Source: Dehalococcoidia bacterium
GTDB lineage: Bacteria > Chloroflexota > Dehalococcoidia > Bin125
NCBI GenBank assembly: GCA_007571275.1
Contig: RKRS01000057.1
Span: 1-9,098 of the forward strand
DNA: 9,098 nucleotides
Direction of reading: 5' to 3'
Part shown: piece by piece, positions 1 to 6,600 of the stretch
Layout: every line of letters begins with the position of its first letter
Position numbering within the stretch: position 1 is the first letter of the stretch
Program-made: the position numbers and the translations under genes
The notes under the pieces: model-generated
Seen by the model: the letters and a program-made list of their open reading frames with translations, nothing else
What the model was told of the DNA's origin: nothing
Databases searched by the model: none

Positions 1-1
1 G

Positions 2-1906
2 GCCACGGCGGCGCTGGCCTTTGCGACCGGATTGACCACGCGGCTGGGTCGGGTGGAGGAAGGCAATACGATCTCGGACTACGACGCCGAGGAACAACAG
101 CGCGGGATGTCGATCTCGGCCTCGCTGGTTTCGCTGGAACACGCGGGCGTGCGCATCAATCTGCTCGACACCCCAGGTTATGCCGACTTCATCGGGGAGG
201 TCGTCGCTTCGCTGGCAGTGGTGGACGCGGTGATTGTGGTGGTCGACGCGTCAGCGGGCGTGCAGGTAGGGACCGAGACGGTGTGGCGGATGGCGGGCAA
301 GCGCGGCATTCCTCGTCTGGTCGTGATCTCGCGACTGGACCGCGACAACTCGTCCTTCGAGGAAGCGTTGGATTCGGTGCAGTCAGTGCTGGGTTCCGAG
401 TGCCAGCCGCTGTTTCTGCCGAACGACGCTGAATCGTCCTTCAGCGCGCTGATCGACGTACTCGCGGATGTTGAGGCTGATGGTCGTGACGGGTTGATTG
501 AGCAGATTGTCGATGCCGACGAAGACCTGATGATGCTGTACCTGGAGGATGAGGAGATCGAGGAGGACGATCTGCGGTCGGGTATGAAGACCGCAATGCT
601 GGCTGGCTCGCTCGCGCCGGTGTTGCCGATGTCCGCCGTGGCCGGCGTCGGTTCACAGGAGTTACTGCGCCTGATTGATGAGGTCTTGCCAGAACCATCG
701 GAGGCGCCGGCGATCGCCGACGGCATCGACGTCAATGGCGCGGCGGGCGCGTTCGTGTTCAAGACCACCGCGGACGAGTTCGTTGGCCGACTGTCCTACC
801 TGCGGGTGGTGTCGGGATCGATCAACAGCGACGCGCACCTCGACAATGCGCAGACGGGCAACGATGAACGGTTGGCGAATCTGTCGAGAGCGAGCGGCAA
901 GACACTATCGGCGGTCAGCGAGTTGTCGGTTGGGGACATCGGCGTGGTGACCAAGCTGCAACACACGACGACCTTCAACACGCTGCGCGAGAAAGGATCG
1001 GATCTGCTGATTCCCGCGCCCGAAATGCCGGCGCCGATCTTCGCCGCTGCGGTCGAACCCAAGACCAAGGCCGACGTGGACAAGCTGGGGCCGTCTCTGG
1101 CGCGACTGGTTGAAGGCGATCCGACGCTACAGATCGAGCGCGACCGCGACTCGGGCGAGACGATCCTGAGTGGGCTGAGCGAGTCTCACGTGCAGTTGTC
1201 AGCCGGACGGCTGGCGAGCAAGTTCCACGTGGAGGTCGAAATCAAGGATCGTCGCGTGCCCTACCGCGAAACGGTCACCGGCGTCGGACAGGCGGAATAT
1301 CTGCACAAGAAGCAGACCGGCGGCAGCGGACAGTATGCGCGCGTGGCGCTGCGCGTCGAGCCGCAGCCGCGTGGCGCGGGTTTCGAATTCGCCGATGAAA
1401 TCGTCGGCGGCGCGGTGCCGCGCAACTACATTCCGGCGGTCGAGAAGGGTGTGGTCGAGTCGCTGCCGCGCGGCGCCTTCCCGCTGACCGATCTACGCGT
1501 CACGCTCTACGACGGCAAGCACCACGACGTGGACTCGTCGGAAATGGCGTTCAAGCTGGCCGCCTCGCAGGCGCTCAAGGAGAGCGTCTCAACAGCTCGA
1601 CCGATCCTGCTTGAGCCAATCCACTCGCTGCGGATCACGGCGCCGGAGTCTTCGACAGGCGACATCATCAGCGACCTCAACTCGCGCCGCGCGCGGGTGC
1701 TTGGCATGGAGCCGTCGGACGAGCCGCCTGGTTCATCGGTGGTGATCGCCGAAGGGCCGATGGCGGAGTTCCTCCATTATGCGACGGATCTGCGGTCGAT
1801 GACTGGTGGTCGAGGCACGTTCGCCTGGCAGTTCGAGCGCTACGATCAGGTGCCCGAGCACGTCGCGCAGAAGGTGCGTCAGGAAGCCGAAGCCGCCGCG
1901 GGCTGA
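2..1906 (+). CDS. Elongation factor G-like protein (EF-G2 type), 5'-partial
   Basis: This is a translational GTPase of the EF-G family. The reading frame is open from base 2, and the residues before the TTG at 32 already look like EF-G (a phenylalanine-alanine-threonine-glycine stretch after the P-loop), so the true start and the G1 P-loop lie upstream of the window. Domain order is complete after that: remainder of the G domain to about base 745, domain II about 748-1010, domain III about 1027-1270, domain IV about 1271-1615 with QTGGSGQY at 1313-1336 and HDVDSSEMAFK near 1525-1560, and domain V about 1620-1830 with YATDLRS. The G3 motif is DTPGY (167-181) instead of DTPGH, and G4 is SRLD (329-340) instead of NKxD. 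These changes match the EF-G2/FusA2-like paralogues better than housekeeping EF-G. Stop is TGA at 1904-1906. A role in ribosome binding or a specialised translation step is inferred; it is unlikely to be the main translocase. Tet(M)-like protection is less likely. Confidence 0.9.
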   Translation, partial: ATAALAFATGLTTRLGRVEEGNTISDYDAEEQQRGMSISASLVSLEHAGVRINLLDTPGYADFIGEVVASLAVVDAVIVVVDASAGVQVGTETVWRMAGKRGIPRLVVISRLDRDNSSFEEALDSVQSVLGSECQPLFLPNDAESSFSALIDVLADVEADGRDGLIEQIVDADEDLMMLYLEDEEIEEDDLRSGMKTAMLAGSLAPVLPMSAVAGVGSQELLRLIDEVLPEPSEAPAIADGIDVNGAAGAFVFKTTADEFVGRLSYLRVVSGSINSDAHLDNAQTGNDERLANLSRASGKTLSAVSELSVGDIGVVTKLQHTTTFNTLREKGSDLLIPAPEMPAPIFAAAVEPKTKADVDKLGPSLARLVEGDPTLQIERDRDSGETILSGLSESHVQLSAGRLASKFHVEVEIKDRRVPYRETVTGVGQAEYLHKKQTGGSGQYARVALRVEPQPRGAGFEFADEIVGGAVPRNYIPAVEKGVVESLPRGAFPLTDLRVTLYDGKHHDVDSSEMAFKLAASQALKESVSTARPILLEPIHSLRITAPESSTGDIISDLNSRRARVLGMEPSDEPPGSSVVIAEGPMAEFLHYATDLRSMTGGRGTFAWQFERYDQVPEHVAQKVRQEAEAAAG

Positions 1907-1911
1907 GTGGG

Positions 1912-1960
1912 AGCAGCCCCCTTCAGTCACTCCGTGACAGCTTCCCCCAGAGGGGGAAGC
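1912..1960. repeat. Intergenic hairpin repeat, copy 1 (module A only)
   Basis: This lies six bases after the EF-G-like stop codon, in the gap between convergent genes. It begins with agcagccccc, followed by a small stem gtcac/gtgac (1926-1930 with 1934-1938, loop tcc). A perfect 9-bp stem follows: 1940-1948 with 1952-1960, loop AGA. Two further copies lie near 3009 and 4788. There is no T-tract, but sitting between convergent genes it could serve as a bidirectional transcription barrier. The rest of the gap (1961-2050) holds a weaker look-alike hairpin, ctcc/ggag at 1980-1983 and 1990-1993, and otherwise nothing I recognise. Confidence 0.8.
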
Positions 1961-2050
1961 GAGAAGAATGCACTACGCGCTCCCCACAAGGAGGGAAGCG
2001 ACCGTGCGCTCCGGTCACAGGGGGACGAGGGAGATTGCCGGGGACTGTTC

Positions 2051-2935
2051 TCACTCCTCGTCGGGGAGCTTACGCAGCTCGTAGATGATGGTGATGGTTG
2101 CGGTGACGGTGTCATTACCGCCGAAGACCGGGGTGGGGACGTATTCGGCGCTGTCCGACATCGCTACCGCTGTCTCCTCGGCTCTGTAGGAGGCGAAGGC
2201 GCCAGTGCTGAGCGGGTTGATCTCGACGATGCGAACGATCTCATAGCCCATGTGATCAGCAATCGAGTCGGCAGTGGCGTTGGCGTCGTCGATGGCGGCA
2301 AGCAACGCGCGATCCTGTACACGGGCCCGGTTCGAGGCGACGAAGTCGATCCCGTCAAAGCGCACGTGGTCGCCGCCAGCCTTGACGACCATGTCAATCA
2401 ACCCGCCGGCGAAGGCGGTGCCGCGCACAGCGATGCTGAGACCGTTCTCGTAGCGGAATCCCTGTGAGGTACGCCCCTGCTCGGTCCAGCTGTACTCCTC
2501 GTAGATGCGAATCTGCGTGGTTTGTAGCCCCTGCGGTGAGACGCAGGTGTCGGCACTGTTGATATCGAAGTTTTGCGGCGCCTGGTTGCTGCACGTTGTG
2601 CCGACGGCGTCGGCGATCGCCTGGGTAGCGGTATTGCCGACGTTGACGGCGCTGAGCACGGAATCGCGCAGGACGCTGACCGTGAAGCGGCCGACGGTGA
2701 GGTTGTACTTGAGGTTGCGGGTAGCGCTGCCCTGCACGGACAGGATTGTCGTGTCGGGCTCGGCAGTGGCGTCGGATACGTCGTACAGCTCGGGTTCCTG
2801 GGCGTCAGCGGAGCCGATCAACATGGGACCAAGCAGCGTCCCGACGGCAACCAACACGGCGATCGCTGCGGTGGTCGCTACGGCGCGCCCCGAGACGCCA
2901 CCGATGGCGATCTGTGGTCTGGTCAGATTGAACAT
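2051..2935 (-). CDS. SIMPL-domain (DUF541) exported protein
   Basis: This is a 294-residue protein of the SIMPL/DUF541 family, typically periplasmic or cell-surface proteins of poorly defined function. An N-terminal hydrophobic segment at residues 18-41, ending in an A-D-A motif at 43-45, looks like a signal peptide or membrane anchor, so export is likely. The SIMPL body covers about residues 62-290. It starts with a beta strand ending VQGSA and includes QTTQIRIYEEYSW, GFRYENGLSIAVRG, a GGLIDMVVKAGGD segment, and a helix with the frequent ARVQDRALLAAIDDA pattern. Two cysteines (115 and 131) bracket a short insert and could form a disulfide outside the cytoplasm. Start is ATG at 2933-2935; the ribosome site upstream is weak (AGG four bases before). 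It converges with the EF-G-like gene and follows dienelactone hydrolase on the same strand with a 237-bp gap, which suggests its own promoter. Confidence 0.9.
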   Translation of the reverse strand: MFNLTRPQIAIGGVSGRAVATTAAIAVLVAVGTLLGPMLIGSADAQEPELYDVSDATAEPDTTILSVQGSATRNLKYNLTVGRFTVSVLRDSVLSAVNVGNTATQAIADAVGTTCSNQAPQNFDINSADTCVSPQGLQTTQIRIYEEYSWTEQGRTSQGFRYENGLSIAVRGTAFAGGLIDMVVKAGGDHVRFDGIDFVASNRARVQDRALLAAIDDANATADSIADHMGYEIVRIVEINPLSTGAFASYRAEETAVAMSDSAEYVPTPVFGGNDTVTATITIIYELRKLPDEE

Positions 2936-3008
2936 ACGGCCTGCTCTTTCTATGTGCCCGGCTCTATGACGGGCTCGGTTCAGGTTATGCGGTTGAGTCG
3001 CTACGACC

Positions 3009-3155
3009 AGCAGCCCCCTCAGTCACTCCGTGACAGCTCCCCCAATGGGGGAGCGCTTTGCGGGCGGCAGACGCCGTGGCTTCTTCCCCAATCTCCTCCG
3101 CTGGGGAGATGCCCCCCCTGCCTACGCAGGGGCCGGCTCCGGCAGAGGGGGCTTC
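3009..3155. repeat. Intergenic hairpin repeat, copy 2 (modules A and B)
   Basis: This fills most of the gap between the dienelactone hydrolase stop and the SIMPL start. Module A at 3009-3054 has the stem gtcac/gtgac (3022-3026 with 3030-3034) and an 8-bp stem 3036-3043 with 3047-3054, loop AAT. A degenerate hairpin, atctcc/ggagat (3091-3096 with 3105-3110), separates it from module B. Module B has cccctg/cagggg (3115-3120 with 3127-3132, loop cctacg) and gccg/cggc (3132-3135 with 3140-3143). Read in the direction of the hydrolase gene the order is B then A. It may act as a 3'-end structure for the hydrolase transcript. The remaining 2936-3008 presumably carries the SIMPL promoter, but I see no convincing -35/-10 pair. 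Confidence 0.85.
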
Positions 3156-3172
3156 CCAACGCCACGCGCGCC

Positions 3173-3916
3173 TCAGACGTCAGGCGCGGGCCGTAGGTTT
3201 CGCGCAAAGAACTCGAGCATCGTCCGCCAGGCGTCTTCGGCTGACTCGTGGTGATAACCAACCGACATTCGCGCGTGGCGGATGAGGAATCCACGCAGTC
3301 CGTGATACTGACTCATGAACGAGTGTCCGGCATCGGGATAGACCGTGATCTGATGCTCGACACCAAGCTGATCCAGGTGCCCCTCCAGACGCGGCGCCTG
3401 GCCGGCAAAGACACGATCCCGCTCTCCGTAGGCGGCGAAGACCGGACAGATACCGTCGAGCGTCTCGGGATCGCGCGGCACGGCGCCGTAGAAGTCGGCC
3501 GCGACGCCGAGCGGCGCTCTCGCCGCGTGGAGAAGGGCAAAGCCGCCACCGAGACAGAATCCGGCGACAGCCAGACGCGATTCGTCGACGTCATCTCGCG
3601 CCGCCAGCCATGCCCTCGCTGCTTCGATGTCGTCGAACGCGCGTCCGCTGCCGCTACGCAGGGCTTGCATCGTGCGGCGGATGCATACCGGTCTGAGGCG
3701 AGGTCCGACGGAGTAGAGATCCGGGGCGAGCGCGACGTATCCGTTGTCGGCGAAGCGTCGGGCGATGCGGCGAATGTCGTTGTTCAGACCAAACAACTCG
3801 TGCAACACCAGGACGCCCGGGCAGGGAGCATCCAGCGCCGTCGGCAGCGCCAGCGCCGCCGAGAGGTCGCCATCGGCGGTGGGGATGCTGACTGTCTGCA
3901 CGGCTGGTGTGGTCAT
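3173..3916 (-). CDS. Dienelactone hydrolase family protein
   Basis: This is an alpha/beta hydrolase of the dienelactone hydrolase family (carboxymethylenebutenolidase-like), a cytoplasmic esterase/lactonase. It has 247 residues, near the family norm of about 230-250. The expected catalytic triad is visible: Cys121 in the nucleophile elbow GFCLGG, Asp167 in YGERD, and His198 in DAGHSF. Glu40 in the HELFG motif matches the glutamate that gates the nucleophile in characterised enzymes. Start ATG at 3914-3916 has a good AGGAG seven bases upstream (ctcct at 3924-3928 on the + strand). It is transcribed away from the crotonase gene, so the two may be co-regulated. The natural substrate cannot be read from sequence; many members hydrolyse esters other than dienelactone. 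No signal peptide is seen. Confidence 0.93.
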   Translation of the reverse strand: MTTPAVQTVSIPTADGDLSAALALPTALDAPCPGVLVLHELFGLNNDIRRIARRFADNGYVALAPDLYSVGPRLRPVCIRRTMQALRSGSGRAFDDIEAARAWLAARDDVDESRLAVAGFCLGGGFALLHAARAPLGVAADFYGAVPRDPETLDGICPVFAAYGERDRVFAGQAPRLEGHLDQLGVEHQITVYPDAGHSFMSQYHGLRGFLIRHARMSVGYHHESAEDAWRTMLEFFARNLRPAPDV

Positions 3917-3992
3917 CGGAGTTCTCCTGGACTGACGGTAGCCTGCGAATGATACGACTCACTGGCGTCAACACGAACGAAGGAGTGACTCA
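3917..3992. promoter_or_regulatory. Shared divergent control region
   Basis: These 76 bases separate the start codons of the divergent hydrolase (-) and crotonase (+) genes and must hold both translation starts and very probably both promoters. Shine-Dalgarno sequences are clear on each side: AGGAG for the hydrolase (3924-3928, complement) and AAGGAG for the crotonase (3980-3985). On the minus strand a TATCAT hexamer (near 3949-3954) resembles a -10 box, but the TTGACG upstream is only 11 bases away, too close for a standard sigma-70 promoter. No strong operator palindrome is visible apart from the small gagt-g-actc at 3983-3991. Confidence 0.45.
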
Positions 3993-4778
3993 ATGACGGA
4001 ATACAACACGCTGGGATATGAACTCTCGGACGGCGTGGCGACGATCACGATTGAACGGCCCGAGGCGGCGAATTCACTGTCGATGGAAATGTGCCAGGAG
4101 CTGATGGACGCCTCAATCCGCGTCGACGACGACCCCGACGTCCGCGCGGTGGTGTTTCGCGGTTCGGGTCGGTTCTTCTGCACCGGCGCCGACCTCAGGG
4201 GCTTTCCGCCGGCTGGCCCCGAGATGGCCACCTTCGTCAAGGAGATGACGACCTACCTGCACGCGGCCGCCTCACGCTTCACGCGAATGGATGCGCCGTT
4301 GATCACGGCGATCAACGGCACCTGCGCCGGCGCGGGGATGAGTCTGGCGTTGATTGGCGATCTCGCTCTGGCGGGTGAGTCGGCGCGCTTCACGATGGCG
4401 TACTCGCGGATCGGCCTGACGCCTGACGGTTCGTCAACCTACTTCCTGCCACGCCTGGTTGGGCTCAGGCGGGCGCTCGAGTTGTGTCTGACCAATCGGA
4501 TGCTCTCGGCGCAGGAGGCGCTGGATTGGGGGATGATCAACCGAGTCGTCGCGGATGACGAGTTGCAGTCGGAGGCGCAGGCGCTGGCCGCGCAGCTGGC
4601 GGCCGGGCCGACCGAATCAATCGGCGCGGCCAAGCGTCTCTATCACCAGTCGTGGAATGAGGGTCTGGAATCGCAGATGGAGTGGGAGACGCGAGCGATC
4701 TGTGACGCCGCGCGGCGTCCCGAGGCGAAGGAAGGTATCGCGGCATTCTTCGAGAAGCGCGATCCAATCTTCCGCTAG
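3993..4778 (+). CDS. Enoyl-CoA hydratase/isomerase family protein (PaaG-like)
   Basis: This is a crotonase-fold protein of 261 residues, a normal length, acting on acyl-CoA thioesters in the cytoplasm. The CoA-binding and oxyanion-hole motif FFCTGADL is at residues 61-68 and the second oxyanion segment NGTCAGAG at 108-115. The two glutamates of classical enoyl-CoA hydratase are absent: the aligned positions appear to be Ser117 and Ser138. Asp145 in GLTPDGSS sits where PaaG-type isomerases carry their catalytic aspartate. The C-terminus, GIAAFFEKRDPIFR, is typical of this subgroup. I therefore favour an isomerase, for example a ring-epoxide or delta3-delta2-enoyl isomerase type, over a hydratase. 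Start ATG at 3993 has AAGGAG seven bases upstream. It is divergent from dienelactone hydrolase and followed within ten bases by a repeat element. Confidence 0.93.
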   Translation: MTEYNTLGYELSDGVATITIERPEAANSLSMEMCQELMDASIRVDDDPDVRAVVFRGSGRFFCTGADLRGFPPAGPEMATFVKEMTTYLHAAASRFTRMDAPLITAINGTCAGAGMSLALIGDLALAGESARFTMAYSRIGLTPDGSSTYFLPRLVGLRRALELCLTNRMLSAQEALDWGMINRVVADDELQSEAQALAAQLAAGPTESIGAAKRLYHQSWNEGLESQMEWETRAICDAARRPEAKEGIAAFFEKRDPIFR

Positions 4779-4787
4779 TCCACCAAC

Positions 4788-4900
4788 GCTCCCCCTTTGG
4801 GGGAGCTGTCGCGCAGCGACTGAGGGGCTGCTGCGTGGAAAGCCTGCCGGAGCCTGCCCCTGCGTAGGCAGGGGGCAGATCCCCCAAAGGGGGAGCTCTG
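4788..4900. repeat. Intergenic hairpin repeat, copy 3 (modules A, B, partial A)
   Basis: This begins nine bases after the crotonase stop. It is in the opposite orientation to copies 1 and 2 on the + strand. An 8-bp stem, 4788-4795 with 4799-4806 (loop ttt), is followed by gtcgc/gcgac (4808-4812 with 4816-4820) and gactgaggggctgctg, which completes module A. Module B follows, with cccctg/cagggg (4857-4862 with 4869-4874, loop cgtagg). It ends in another ccccc-aaa-ggggg stem (4881-4885 with 4889-4893) that looks like the head of a second module A. It may act as a terminator or 3'-end stabiliser for the crotonase transcript; no T-tract follows. Confidence 0.85.
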
Positions 4901-4922
4901 GGAAAGATAATCGGGTGGAGTG

Positions 4923-5495
4923 ATGACTGATTCTGATGATCCGCTGCTGGGATTTTTGGCTGGCGAGCTGGTTCAGATTGCGGAGGCGGTCGGCCTTGAG
5001 CGTGGCCTGCCAGTACCTGTGACGCCGCTGCTTGATTCGCACGGCCAGACACGAACATTCAGCTGGACCTTCCGCTTCACCTGGCAGGAGGTCGAGCGCA
5101 GCCGGCGGTACGTGATCCCACTGCCGCGTGAGCGCGCGCGTGAAGCGCAGCGTGCCGCGCTTGGCGAGATCACCGCCTGGGCAATCTCGCAGATCGCCGC
5201 GGACTCGCGCGTCACGCGGGATGTGTCCAGCGAAGCGGCGCTGGTTTCCGCCTTGCACGATCAGGCTGACGAAGCTGAGATCACGACCTGGCGCTCGGAC
5301 GACGGCGTCAGCATCGGGTTCGTCCATGACCCTGCCATCCTGGCGCTGCCGATCTCCGAGATCCGACGCAGCATCAACTATCGGGCCGGACTCAACGTCT
5401 ATGCGATCTCAGAATCGGTCAGCGTCGGCGCGCTGCAATTGCTTCAGCCAGAATCGATCGGCATTGTCGGGCTTGCGCCAGACTCTCCTGAGTAG
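4923..5495 (+). CDS. Hypothetical protein, 190 aa
   Basis: I do not recognise this family. The protein is soluble-looking, with no signal peptide, membrane segment, cysteine cluster or nucleotide-binding motif. It is acidic at the N-terminus (MTDSDDP), has a central stretch with FSWTFRFTWQEVERSRRYVIPLPRERA, a helical middle, and a C-terminal half with possible beta strands (VSIGFVHDPAILALP, then INYRAGLNVYAISESVSVGALQLL). Codon use and the clean stop before the next gene support it as real. ATG at 4923 is chosen; a GTG directly before it at 4920 is in frame. GGAG at 4917-4920 is too close to be a good ribosome site, and GGGTGG at 4913-4918 is the alternative. It lies between a repeat and the ADH gene, 61 bases from the latter. 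Confidence 0.72.
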   Translation: MTDSDDPLLGFLAGELVQIAEAVGLERGLPVPVTPLLDSHGQTRTFSWTFRFTWQEVERSRRYVIPLPRERAREAQRAALGEITAWAISQIAADSRVTRDVSSEAALVSALHDQADEAEITTWRSDDGVSIGFVHDPAILALPISEIRRSINYRAGLNVYAISESVSVGALQLLQPESIGIVGLAPDSPE

Positions 5496-5507
5496 TCTGA
5501 ATTTGTT
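5479..5507 (+). terminator. Candidate intrinsic terminator overlapping a stop codon
   Basis: A 6-bp stem CAGACT/AGTCTG (5479-5484 with 5494-5499, nine-base loop) is followed by aatttgtt, the most T-rich stretch nearby. The stem includes the last codons and TAG stop (5493-5495) of the hypothetical gene. The stem is short and the loop large, so it is weak; it may only partly separate this gene from the ADH gene. Confidence 0.35.
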
Positions 5508-5556
5508 AGCTTCTGGGTCAGATTCGAGCGAATGCGAGCTAGTAAGGAGCACCGCA

Positions 5557-6600
5557 ATGAAAGCTGTCGTGATGGAAGCCGTCCGCGAGCCACTGGTCGT
5601 GCGCGAGTTTCCCGACCCGGTGATCGGACCAAAGGACGCGCTGGTACGGGTTGAAGCGTGTGGCGTCTGCCGCTCCGACTGGCACCTCTGGCAGGGCGAT
5701 CTCTCCTGGGTCGGCTTCGAGTTGCCGATCCCGGTCGTGTTGGGACATGAGTGGGCGGGCACTGTGGAAGCGGTCGGGGCCGACGTCGAGCACATTCGAC
5801 CCGGCATGCGCGTGTTGACGCCATTCCACAACGGCTGCGGGAACTGCAATCTGTGTCGCTCGGGGCTGCCCAACATCTGTGACAACCAGGCTGGATTCGC
5901 GGGCGGATTTGCCCAGAAGGCAGCGATCTTCAACGCCGATTTCAATGCCATCCCGCTACCCGACAACGTCTCGTTCGAGGCCGGCGCAGCGATGGGTTGC
6001 CGATTCATGACCTCATACCACGGCGTCGCCGACCGTGGCGAGGTCGCCGGCGGCGACTGGGTCGTGGTCAATGGCTGCGGCGGGATCGGTCTCTCAGCGG
6101 TGCAGGTCGCTGCGGCGCTGGGCGCGCAGGTGATCGCCGTTGACCTCGAAGAGGGCAAGCTCTCGAAGGCGCGGACTGAAGGCGCGGTGGAAACGATCAA
6201 TGCGCTGGAGACGGACGTCCCCATGCGAGTCCGGGAAATCACCGACGGCGGCGCGAACGTCTCCGTTGACGCGCTCGGCATCCGCGCGACGATGCTCAAC
6301 TCCGTCAACTCGCTGCGCAAGGGCGGCGTGCACGTGCAGATCGGGATCACCTCAGCCGAGGAGGCGGGCGAGGTTGGTCTACCGATTGATCTGATCACGA
6401 TGTCGGAGATCGAGTTCCGCGGCTCGCTGGGGCTGCCCAACCAGAACTACCCGTCGATGCTGAACATGGTCGCTTCGGGCAAGCTGCATCCGGAGACGAT
6501 CGTCACCGAGACCATCTCGCTCGACCAGGTTCCTGCGGTGGTGGACTCGATGACCACATTCCAGACGATGGGCTTTGTCACGATCACGGACTTCGCCTAG
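5557..6600 (+). CDS. Zinc-dependent alcohol dehydrogenase (MDR family)
   Basis: This is a medium-chain dehydrogenase/reductase of 347 residues that oxidises an alcohol (or reduces a carbonyl) with a nicotinamide cofactor in the cytoplasm. Catalytic zinc ligands are Cys38 (in ACGVCRSDWH), His64 with Glu65 (LGHEWAG) and probably Cys148 (MGCRF). Structural zinc ligands are Cys94, Cys97, Cys100 and Cys108. The Rossmann motif GCGGIG is at 173-178, and Asp196 at the end of the second strand favours NAD(H) over NADP(H). The sequence resembles the Zn_ADH6-like branch (VSVDALGI and KGGVHVQIGIT motifs). Start ATG at 5557 has AAGGAG at 5544-5549, seven bases upstream. The frame is open 143 codons further upstream, but that part overlaps another gene and lacks ADH similarity. 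It is followed by a strong hairpin. Substrate unknown. Confidence 0.95.
   Translation: MKAVVMEAVREPLVVREFPDPVIGPKDALVRVEACGVCRSDWHLWQGDLSWVGFELPIPVVLGHEWAGTVEAVGADVEHIRPGMRVLTPFHNGCGNCNLCRSGLPNICDNQAGFAGGFAQKAAIFNADFNAIPLPDNVSFEAGAAMGCRFMTSYHGVADRGEVAGGDWVVVNGCGGIGLSAVQVAAALGAQVIAVDLEEGKLSKARTEGAVETINALETDVPMRVREITDGGANVSVDALGIRATMLNSVNSLRKGGVHVQIGITSAEEAGEVGLPIDLITMSEIEFRGSLGLPNQNYPSMLNMVASGKLHPETIVTETISLDQVPAVVDSMTTFQTMGFVTITDFA

Noticed and set aside
1907..2467. Plus-strand open frame of 186 codons starting right after the EF-G-like gene.
   Set aside because: It runs antisense through the SIMPL gene and across repeat copy 1, has Gly/Asp/Val-rich shadow composition and no domain.
3248..3952. 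Plus-strand open frame of 234 codons opposite dienelactone hydrolase.
   Set aside because: No recognisable motif, while the minus strand encodes a complete hydrolase with an intact triad and ribosome site.
3952..3963. Twelve bases, atacgactcact, identical to the core of the phage T7 promoter.
   Set aside because: The following TATAG initiation part is missing (ggcgt instead), no phage genes are nearby, and a 12-base match can occur by chance. It lies in an ordinary divergent promoter region.
3009..4900. Repeats considered as a CRISPR array or as insertion-sequence ends.
   Set aside because: There are no regularly spaced identical repeats with unique spacers, no cas genes, no transposase and no evident target-site duplication.
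4537..5327. Minus-strand open frames of 173 and 236 codons reading through repeat copy 3.
   Set aside because: They overlap the crotonase and hypothetical genes antisense and translate the repeat into Pro/Gly-rich text; such frames arise from the GC-rich repeat.
5128..5556. 143-codon N-terminal extension of the ADH frame.
   Set aside because: It overlaps the hypothetical gene in another frame, has low-complexity Arg/Ser-rich composition and no ADH similarity; a good Shine-Dalgarno sequence marks the start at 5557.
5409..6440. Long open frame of 343 codons on the minus strand opposite the ADH gene.
   Set aside because: It is a shadow of the high-GC ADH gene; the product is Ser/Pro/Thr-rich with no domain, and the ADH motifs on the other strand are unambiguous.
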